21,079 bases of DNA, from contig JBBKWH010000025.1 in NCBI GenBank assembly GCA_037968855.1, positions 1 through 21,079 on the forward strand. Direction: 5' to 3'. Position numbers and translations under genes: made by a program. Shown here piece by piece: positions 14,345 through 21,079 of the stretch (within the stretch, counting starts at the first letter, position 1; the number at the start of each line of letters is the position of its first letter). This DNA comes from JBBKWH01 sp037968855. Its GTDB lineage: Bacteria; Pseudomonadota; Gammaproteobacteria; Pseudomonadales; Moraxellaceae. Under the pieces are notes generated by a model. That model searched no databases. It saw nothing but the letters and a program-made list of their open reading frames with translations, and was not told the DNA's origin.

Positions 14345-14800
14345 TTAGACCGCGCCCAAACTCTGACTAACTTTATCTAAATCAGGAATTTGGTAATGAT
14401 CTCCTTCTAACCGAACCAGCTGAAAACAGTACTTAAATCCATGATCTGCTTGATCCTCATCATGTAAGCCAGAAATCCGTACGCGTTGGCTGTCTGGTTC
14501 TTGCTGGCTGAGCAAGGCAAAACGCTGCTGATCCGACTCCGACTCAATGACCACCGCTCTTACCGTATGCACACCTGCTTTTTGTTGACCCAACAACGAC
14601 AAGACTGGCAATTGCTGACCATTCCATGTCAACGTTTCGCTATCACTCGGTGCTGCCAAAACGTCCAGTACCAATGACTGCGGAACCAACCATGCTGGCT
14701 CATCGACTGCATGCACTATATGAATATCAATCAGTCCGGTGGTTGTCGTCAGCAGGTTAATCGTTTGACTGACATCACTTTCTGAACGCGTTGACACCAT
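14345..14800 (-). CDS. chpC: CheW-like chemotaxis adaptor ChpC
   Basis: A 151-residue protein made up of a CheW-like domain, the third chp gene. CheW-type adaptors link methyl-accepting chemoreceptors to the CheA-like kinase; in Pseudomonas aeruginosa ChpC is thought to feed additional signals into ChpA. I choose the ATG at 14800 because AAGGAG (complement of 14807-14812) lies 6 nt before it; the frame is open to an ATG at 14818 without such a site. The gene overlaps the end of chpB by 26 nt, so the two are coupled. Sequence conservation with classical CheW is low (short strands such as AWLVP, LPVLSLLG and FKYCFQLVR), so the call rests partly on position. No terminator is evident after it. 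Confidence 0.8.
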   Translation of the reverse strand: MVSTRSESDVSQTINLLTTTTGLIDIHIVHAVDEPAWLVPQSLVLDVLAAPSDSETLTWNGQQLPVLSLLGQQKAGVHTVRAVVIESESDQQRFALLSQQEPDSQRVRISGLHDEDQADHGFKYCFQLVRLEGDHYQIPDLDKVSQSLGAV

Positions 14801-15800
14801 GACTTGCTCCTTGTGCAATGAGATCTTGCATATCCTTGGTTAATTGATGCGCCAACATTTCAGGCGAGCCACTAAAGGCAACCATACCAGTGGCACGCAT
14901 ACTATCGGGTTGACTTGAGCAATCACTGGTTGCGGCAGATTGCGCCCAAATTAGCCCACCATGTTGGCAAACCACTTGCGCAGCATCACTGCCATCATCA
15001 CCCATACCACTAAAGACAATCACCCGCATTCGGTCGGCAAAGACCTCACTTGTGCGGCGCATCATTTCGCTAATCGACGGTTGATACTGCCCTGGCCAGC
15101 GATCAGTTAACGGTGTCAGCACGCCATGCTCATCAATGGTCACTTGCTTCATGGCAGGCACAATCAGCACTGTTCCTAGATTTAACTGCTCAGACTCATC
15201 ATGCATCAACGTGCAACGCCATTGATTATGCCGGACCAAGATTCTGGGCAAGATTTCTTGCATATGCGGGTCAATATGCTGCACCAAAATAAAAGCAACC
15301 GGCAACTGTGGCGGCAAGGCATCCAAAAATGCCTTAACAGCAGATGGCCCGCCCATTGATGCCGCCAAAATACACACTTGTAGCCACTCTGGCGCAGCGT
15401 TGGCCGGATCCGCATCGTCGGCATCCGTGCCAATCACATCGGTCAATAGCGGAGGCGCTTTGCCCAACAACTTGACCAGCTTACGCGACAAAATCCGCAT
15501 CCAACGGCCATAGGCTTGTCGATCACCCGGTTGTGGTGCTGGATCAATGCCCAGCATAACGGGCGCATCGTAACCAATCCGCTCCATCACCTCTTCTTCA
15601 TCCGAGACGTCAATCAACCAAAGATCTGGCCCAGACAGCAAATGATGACTTTGCAGTCGATCTGGTGGAATATTCTCAATAATTTCATAACCACAGGCAT
15701 TAATAATTTCAGCCAAGGCAATACGCTGTAATGGACGTTCCGCAATCACAAACAGGCGAGGGATATCCCCCGCCGATGGCATAGATAAGGCCTGAATCAT
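14775..15800 (-). CDS. chpB: CheB-like methylesterase ChpB
   Basis: Chemoreceptor glutamate methylesterase of the Pil-Chp system, 341 residues. The C-terminal catalytic domain (about 140-335) has the CheB triad: Ser148 (AASMGGP), His175 (VQHIDPHM) and Asp269 (GMGDDGSD). It should remove methyl groups from the PilJ-type receptor. The N-terminal 120 residues have the strand/helix layout of a response-regulator receiver, but the acidic pair of the first strand is replaced (VIAERP, 18-23); Asp64 in WLIDVSD is the only candidate phosphoacceptor. It starts 6 nt after the chpA stop, in the same operon. No strong ribosome binding site precedes the ATG at 15800, and Met7 is a possible alternative start. 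Confidence 0.88.
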   Translation of the reverse strand: MIQALSMPSAGDIPRLFVIAERPLQRIALAEIINACGYEIIENIPPDRLQSHHLLSGPDLWLIDVSDEEEVMERIGYDAPVMLGIDPAPQPGDRQAYGRWMRILSRKLVKLLGKAPPLLTDVIGTDADDADPANAAPEWLQVCILAASMGGPSAVKAFLDALPPQLPVAFILVQHIDPHMQEILPRILVRHNQWRCTLMHDESEQLNLGTVLIVPAMKQVTIDEHGVLTPLTDRWPGQYQPSISEMMRRTSEVFADRMRVIVFSGMGDDGSDAAQVVCQHGGLIWAQSAATSDCSSQPDSMRATGMVAFSGSPEMLAHQLTKDMQDLIAQGASHGVNAFRK

Positions 15801-15806
15801 ATTCGA

Positions 15807-18800
15807 TTAACCATTGGCCGCAGCGCCGAGCAACTCATTGATGTTTTCAAGCAACTCTTGCTCTTGGAATGGTTTGCCCATATAGCAACTCACACCAATC
15901 GAGAATGCACGCTCACGGTGCTTTTCACCGGTACGCGAGGTAATCATGATAATTGGCAAGCTACTAATACGGGTATTGTGTCGAACCAACGTTGCCACTT
16001 CAAAACCATCCATCCGTGGCATTTCGATATCAAGCAGCATGATATCTGGAGTGATTTCTTCGAGTTTCTGAATCGCATCGACACCATCTTTGGCGGTAAC
16101 CACCAAGAAGCCTTGACGCTCCAATAGACGTGTAGTGACTTTACGCACGGTAACCGAGTCATCGACCACCATAACGGTTTTCTGATTCGAGTGACTGGTC
16201 GTTGTCTCAACCAAGTCAACACGATGACCCACTTTTTGTGCACCAACCAGACGGGCAAGCGACCCAACATCCAAGATTACCACCACAGAACCGTCGCCCA
16301 AAATGGTCGCACCTGACAAGCCTGTTACACCAGCCAACTGCTGACCAACCGGCTTGACGACGATCTCTGAACGAGAGCCAACCAACTGATCGACTTGCAA
16401 GGCTAAATGCTGCTCACCTTGACGGACCAACAACAAGGGTAAGGACTGCGCTTGATCTTGCAAGTTGGGCATGCGTGTGCCGGTAATAAACTCACCCAAA
16501 TAGCGCAAACGATAGGCTTGTCCTTGGTACTCAAAGCGCTCGTTATTGGTTTTGTAGATGGTGTTCAACTCATCTGGGCTGACCCGCACAATACGCTCAA
16601 TCTGCGCCAATGGCACCGCGAAGTTACGATCACCAACACGCACCATCAGGGCATCGGTCATCGCAACCGTCAATGGCAAGCGCATAATAAAGCATGATCC
16701 ACTGCCCTTGTTGGAGGTGACCATGACTGTACCACCGAGCAGTTTAATCTCGCTCTGTACCACGTCCATGCCCACACCACGACCAGAGATCTGAGTCACT
16801 TTTTCGGCGGTAGACAAACCCGCATGAAAAATATACTGCATGACTTCAAGATCGCTCAGCGGTGCACCATCTTCTAGCAAGCCACGTTCAATAGCTTTTT
16901 TGCGAACCGCATCAACATTAATCCCGCGTCCATCATCTTGCAGCTTAATCACAATCTCGCCGCCTTCGCGGGCAACATCGAGCACCACATGTCCTGTGGC
17001 ACCCTTGCCAGAGGCTTGACGCTCAGCAGGTGTTTCTAAACCATGGTCAACCGCGTTACGCAGCATGTGTTCTAGCGGTGCAACAATCCGCTCCAAGATG
17101 GTCCGATCCAATTCGCCTTCGGCGTTTTGAATGATCAACTCGGCTGGTTTACCCAACTCAGTAGAAGTCTGACGAACCACCCGCTGCAAGCGTGGCACCA
17201 AGCGTGAGAATGGTACCAAACGCGAGCTCATCAAGCCTTCTTGTAGCTCTGTCTGTGTCCGAGACTGTTGTAGCAACAAGCTTTCTGAATCACGTACCTT
17301 TTCGAGCAAGGTAATCTTAAAATCCACCAAGTCAGATGCAGACTCGGCCAACGATTTGGACAGTTGGTTTAGCGAGGAGTACTGATCCATCTCAAGTGGA
17401 TCGAAGTCTTGATATTTCTCACGCTCACCTTCGTGACGCGCCAAAATCTGTACTTCGAGCTCACCTTCCATCCGGCGTAGCTGGTCAGCCAAACGCTGCA
17501 CAGTCGCACCCATTTCATCAATGGTATTGCCCAGACTGGTAGTACCCATTTCAATACGGGCACGGTTGATTGCGCTCTCACCAGAGAGGTTAATCATTTT
17601 TTCCATCATGCTGGCTGAGACACGAATCATCTCATTGGCGGATTGGTCTGAACCACCACCACGATTAAACAAACCATTCATTGACGGAGGTTCGGTGCCA
17701 TCACCTTGATCTTCAACCACAACCTGAGCGATATCGCCCATGCTGCTATCGGTCATTTCACGCAGAACCAAGGCTGGTAATTCGATCAAAGACGCGGGTG
17801 ACTTACGATAGGCTTTTAGTGCATCAATCAATGTATCCGGCTGAACCGGACGCTCACCGCGGTCCAACACCGTGACGGCATCTGCCAACCAATCATGACA
17901 ACGTGCCAACAATGGACCGATCAAGCCCTCAGCAGAGGTTTTACCCAAAGCAAGATCTTCGTAAATAAACTCCATTTCGTGCGACAAATCACCGAGTGAC
18001 TCAACGCCCGCCATGCGAGCGCCGCCTTTTAGCGTATGCAAACCACGTTGAAGCTCGGCCAGTGGACGCACGTTGGCTGGCTCTTTTTGCCACGTGGCCA
18101 ACTGCATGCTGGTTTCATCAATGATCTCACCAGCTTCATCCAAAAAGATTTCAAGCATTTCTGGATCGGGTGCACTACCCTCGTCCCATGCCGCTGCCAA
18201 CACATGCATCTGGCGCAAGCCTGTTGGCTGTACAACAGCAGGGGCAGGTGCGACAGGCATCGGCACGGGAACTGAAACTGGAGCAATCGTCGGCTGAATA
18301 GTGCTAGCAGGTGCGGACGAGGCCGACTCTGCTGCAACAGGTGCAGCATTAGTCGAGCCAGCGCCCGCTGTAGAAAAAAAATCAGCAAGCACACGGCTGT
18401 CATGCTGCTTCAAAAAGGCATGCAGTGTTGCAATTTCATCTGGGCAAAAGAACGACGTTCCTTCACGAACCAATTGGTCAACTTGTTGTGCCACCTGATC
18501 TTGCGAGTGACGCATAAAGCGCACCAGCTCCGGCGTGGCAGTCGCTCGACCTTCAACCAGTTGCTCATAGACCGTTTCAAGCTCATGGCCCAAGTCGCCC
18601 AAACTTTCAACGCGAGCCATCCGCGCACCGCCCTTTAGGGTATGCAAATGACGTTGCAGGACACCCAAAGCGCTGGTGTCATCAGGCTTTGCTGCCCACA
18701 GATCAAACTGTTGGTCAATCTCACGCACCACTTCTTCTGCTTCTTCCAAAAAGATCTCTAACAATTCAGGATCATTTTCGGTATCTGGCGTGACAGTATG

Positions 18801-21079
18801 CGTACGGGCTATCACCACTGCTGGTGTGCTGGTATCGACCGTCGGTGCCGATATTTGCACTGACTCGACCGCTTGATTAACGGTTAACCATGCAGTCAGG
18901 CTATCAATCACTGCCGTCTCAGCAGGTACTTTTTGGCTACCTGCCATGGCATCAAACATACGGGTCAAACTGGCATGTGCCGTGACCAACATTTCAACAA
19001 AGCCATCACTGATCAGCACACGATCTGGATGATCAACAACCGTTGCATAGACCGCAGTCAACTGCTGAGAGAGCGTAGCCAACGGGCGCACTGGCATTGG
19101 CTGCGCAGCCTCACTCAGCAACTGCATTTGCTCGTACATCAGGCTCAAATAAGGTGTGGCTTGAGTCGCATCACCCAGTTGAGTCTCTAACTCCCACTCA
19201 GCATCAAGCACATCATCAATGGCTAGCCCCATTAATTGAGAGACCAAACCTGCGACAGGCTCATCATCGCTAGAGTCTTCGCCCTGTTCCAATGCAGCAA
19301 TGCGTTGAATTAAGTCTAAATCTTCGGCGCGCAAATGATTGGGCTGCTGCTGACGCAAATCACCCAAATGCACAGCAACACGTTGATGCAAGGCACGCAG
19401 GCAATCCAAATGTGCCGCCAATGTTGGCAAATGGTCACGCATCAAACGTTTGCACTCGTGCTCCATTGCCATTGCCATCCGGTAAACCGGATCAACACCT
19501 GACATTCCTGCACTACCACGCAAGGTATGCAGTGCACGCAACAACACATCACTGACCTCTGCACCTTGAGGATGCTGGTCTAAATAGGTCTGAATATCAT
19601 CCAAATATCCTTCGGCCTCGGCCAAAAAGATATCAAGCAATTGTGGGTCCATCTCAAAGTGATTGACTGGCTCACTGTCATCACTGTCGATCAACGCATC
19701 TGCATCGGCTTGATCTAGCTCGGCATTGAGTGCCCCTGCCAGTGCTTCAAAGGCATCATCCGTAGCAGGCTCATCTGTGTCTTCTGCGCTCTCTATCGCT
19801 ATAGGCTGCTCTTGGTCGCTTGAGGCCACCAGTTGTACGTCTTCTACCGAACGTCCAGCGCTCAGCTCTGCTGCCACATACATCAACGGTCGAATCGCCA
19901 ATGAGGCTTCCTGACTTTCGGCAAAATCATTGACCAAGACAGGGATCATTGCCAACACATCAGCAATCAATTGCACCATCGATTGGTTTGGCTCAACCGA
20001 CTGATCCAGCACACGATTGAGCATATTCTCAATCGACCATGCTAGCTCGCCTGAGACGCGCGCACCGACCATGCGCCCAGAGCCTTTTAAGGTATGGAAA
20101 CCCCGACGAAACTCTTTGAGCGCTGTGATATCTGTAAAATCAGCGGCCCATTTTGGAAATTCACTATGGATGCTTTCTAAGACCTCTTCGGCTTCCTCAA
20201 TAAAAATCTCACGAATTTCATCATCAATATCAAAATCATCTTCTGGCAGCTTGATCGCATTGATCTTGGCGAGCATGGCGGCCTGATCAGCCGCTTGATC
20301 AACGACTGGCACGGCAGCAACTACACTGTTGGCAGGTGCTATCTCGGCTTGCGTTGCTTCAAGCTTGGCAGACTCATCATTTGATATCGGGTCTAAATCA
20401 GGCTGCTTTGGTTGATCTGGCTCTTCTGGCCCATGATCATCTGGCGGTGGTAGACCTTTAGACAAGGCTTCGGCCCGCAGAATCATGGTGGAAGGGTCAA
20501 TAGTCGACTGCTCGCCATCGGCATAGTTTTGCACCATTACGGGCACAGCAGCCAATACATCAGCGATCAACTGAGTCATCAACTCACTGCCCTGAACGCT
20601 GTTGTCTAGCACGCGATTGAGCATGCTCTCAACCGACCATGCCAGCTCACCCACCACGCGAGCACCCACCATCCGGCCAGACCCTTTGATGGTATGGAAA
20701 CCACGACGGAACTCTTTTAATGCGGTGATATTGCTTAGATCAGCAGCCCACTTTGGATATTCTGCATGAATATTTTCGAGAACTTCTTCGATTTCTTCGA
20801 CAAAAATCTCACGAATTTCATCATCAATATCAAAGTCATCTTGGGGCAGATCAATTTTAGCTGCTACGGGTTTTGCAACCACAGGTGCTGGCGCAACCTC
20901 CATCTTGACGGGTGCATCGACAGTCTCTACAGACGGTGCTTCATCCACCGCCTGATCAGCCTCTACCTGACCGTCATCACCATCAATCAGCGACTCAGGC
21001 GTCGCATCGTGATAGATTTTTTGACCACCAGCAATAGCACGCGATGGATCTTGTGCGGCATCCAAGAACTGAGTCAGCG
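15807..21079 (-). CDS. chpA: Hybrid CheA-like histidine kinase ChpA/PilL with multiple Hpt domains, N-terminus cut by window edge
   Basis: Central kinase of the Pil-Chp system controlling type IV pilus twitching and cAMP. At least 1752 residues are visible, and the frame is open to the right edge, so the start is outside. Counting from the TTG at 21065: Hpt domains with phosphorylatable His124, His324, His513, His808 and His1010; a helical stretch without such a His at about 605-710; an Ala/Pro linker (900-950); a CheA dimerisation region (about 1145-1330); an ATPase with N box LRNAVDHG (1335-1342), G1 DDGRG (1377-1381) and G2 GRGVGMD (1428-1434); a CheW-like domain (about 1467-1605); and a receiver with Asp1635/1636, phosphoacceptor Asp1679, Thr1709 and Lys1731. 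All catalytic residues are present. Hpt1 and Hpt2 are close copies exactly 200 residues apart. chpB follows 6 nt after the stop. The Hpt series resembles P. aeruginosa ChpA. Confidence 0.96.
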   Translation of the reverse strand, partial: LTQFLDAAQDPSRAIAGGQKIYHDATPESLIDGDDGQVEADQAVDEAPSVETVDAPVKMEVAPAPVVAKPVAAKIDLPQDDFDIDDEIREIFVEEIEEVLENIHAEYPKWAADLSNITALKEFRRGFHTIKGSGRMVGARVVGELAWSVESMLNRVLDNSVQGSELMTQLIADVLAAVPVMVQNYADGEQSTIDPSTMILRAEALSKGLPPPDDHGPEEPDQPKQPDLDPISNDESAKLEATQAEIAPANSVVAAVPVVDQAADQAAMLAKINAIKLPEDDFDIDDEIREIFIEEAEEVLESIHSEFPKWAADFTDITALKEFRRGFHTLKGSGRMVGARVSGELAWSIENMLNRVLDQSVEPNQSMVQLIADVLAMIPVLVNDFAESQEASLAIRPLMYVAAELSAGRSVEDVQLVASSDQEQPIAIESAEDTDEPATDDAFEALAGALNAELDQADADALIDSDDSEPVNHFEMDPQLLDIFLAEAEGYLDDIQTYLDQHPQGAEVSDVLLRALHTLRGSAGMSGVDPVYRMAMAMEHECKRLMRDHLPTLAAHLDCLRALHQRVAVHLGDLRQQQPNHLRAEDLDLIQRIAALEQGEDSSDDEPVAGLVSQLMGLAIDDVLDAEWELETQLGDATQATPYLSLMYEQMQLLSEAAQPMPVRPLATLSQQLTAVYATVVDHPDRVLISDGFVEMLVTAHASLTRMFDAMAGSQKVPAETAVIDSLTAWLTVNQAVESVQISAPTVDTSTPAVVIARTHTVTPDTENDPELLEIFLEEAEEVVREIDQQFDLWAAKPDDTSALGVLQRHLHTLKGGARMARVESLGDLGHELETVYEQLVEGRATATPELVRFMRHSQDQVAQQVDQLVREGTSFFCPDEIATLHAFLKQHDSRVLADFFSTAGAGSTNAAPVAAESASSAPASTIQPTIAPVSVPVPMPVAPAPAVVQPTGLRQMHVLAAAWDEGSAPDPEMLEIFLDEAGEIIDETSMQLATWQKEPANVRPLAELQRGLHTLKGGARMAGVESLGDLSHEMEFIYEDLALGKTSAEGLIGPLLARCHDWLADAVTVLDRGERPVQPDTLIDALKAYRKSPASLIELPALVLREMTDSSMGDIAQVVVEDQGDGTEPPSMNGLFNRGGGSDQSANEMIRVSASMMEKMINLSGESAINRARIEMGTTSLGNTIDEMGATVQRLADQLRRMEGELEVQILARHEGEREKYQDFDPLEMDQYSSLNQLSKSLAESASDLVDFKITLLEKVRDSESLLLQQSRTQTELQEGLMSSRLVPFSRLVPRLQRVVRQTSTELGKPAELIIQNAEGELDRTILERIVAPLEHMLRNAVDHGLETPAERQASGKGATGHVVLDVAREGGEIVIKLQDDGRGINVDAVRKKAIERGLLEDGAPLSDLEVMQYIFHAGLSTAEKVTQISGRGVGMDVVQSEIKLLGGTVMVTSNKGSGSCFIMRLPLTVAMTDALMVRVGDRNFAVPLAQIERIVRVSPDELNTIYKTNNERFEYQGQAYRLRYLGEFITGTRMPNLQDQAQSLPLLLVRQGEQHLALQVDQLVGSRSEIVVKPVGQQLAGVTGLSGATILGDGSVVVILDVGSLARLVGAQKVGHRVDLVETTTSHSNQKTVMVVDDSVTVRKVTTRLLERQGFLVVTAKDGVDAIQKLEEITPDIMLLDIEMPRMDGFEVATLVRHNTRISSLPIIMITSRTGEKHRERAFSIGVSCYMGKPFQEQELLENINELLGAAANG
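19921..20250 (-). repeat. Copy 2 of the internal chpA duplication (Hpt2)
   Basis: Aligns without visible gaps to 20521-20850, exactly 600 bases away, with long shared runs such as CACGAATTTCATCATCAATA. It encodes residues about 270-380, including His324. Confidence 0.8.
20521..20850 (-). repeat. Copy 1 of the internal chpA duplication (Hpt1)
   Basis: Partner of 19921-20250. It encodes residues about 70-180, including His124. Most differences are silent or conservative (Val/Ile, Ser/Asn, Tyr/Phe). Confidence 0.8.

Noticed and set aside
14801..14818. Upstream ATG at 14818 as the chpC start.
   Set aside because: AAGGAG stands 6 nt before the ATG at 14800, which decides for the shorter form.
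15944..16270. Open frame overlapping the ChpA receiver region in another frame.
   Set aside because: ChpA is intact in its own frame across this stretch; the overlapping protein has no recognisable features.

Overview
The window looks like the chromosome of a gammaproteobacterium of roughly 50% GC. The set of genes (a Pil-Chp type twitching-motility kinase operon, a DUF1853 protein, an entericidin-like lipoprotein, a TIGR03643/DUF2805 protein, DapE) suggests Pseudomonadales, most likely a Moraxellaceae-like organism. This is inferred from gene content; no rRNA or other phylogenetic marker is present. No tRNA, rRNA, CRISPR array, insertion sequence, integrase or plasmid gene was seen.

Left block, + strand, 1-6252: a restriction-modification operon of the type III-like large Mod/Res kind. 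The methyltransferase is cut off by the left window edge (3-2513), the helicase-nuclease follows 2 nt later (2516-5359), and its stop codon overlaps by one base the start of a DUF1853 gene (5359-6252). Both large genes carry AT-rich patches, and the methyltransferase gene changes strand composition part-way along, which suggests mosaic ancestry. 6253-8895: a 46-residue entericidin-type lipoprotein with its own terminator, then recQ with an extended C-terminus, preceded by a small 15-nt triple repeat.

Middle block, 8978-13378: a class I HMG-CoA reductase (+), a YbcJ-like S4 RNA-binding protein (+), a bidirectional terminator, a lipase-like exported lipoprotein (-), a 247-nt divergent intergenic region with a good sigma70 promoter, and dapE (+) of the succinylase lysine/diaminopimelate pathway.

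Right block, - strand, 21079-13401: chpA (cut by the right edge) with five visible Hpt phosphorylation sites, a CheA core and a receiver, then chpB (CheB-like methylesterase) and chpC (CheW-like adaptor) in a tight operon. These belong to the Pil-Chp system that controls type IV pili; the usual upstream pilG/H/I/J genes would lie beyond the right edge. Downstream on the same strand are a cytochrome b561 and a TIGR03643 protein that abut with no gap, ending at a hairpin shared with convergent dapE.

The most unusual points are the translational coupling of the nuclease-like DUF1853 gene to the restriction operon, the mosaic methyltransferase gene, the internal 600-bp duplication in chpA, the isolated class I HMG-CoA reductase, and a 5'-UTR inverted repeat that could hide the ribosome binding site of the cytochrome b561 gene. 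I found no locus that I can defend as a wholly new system.
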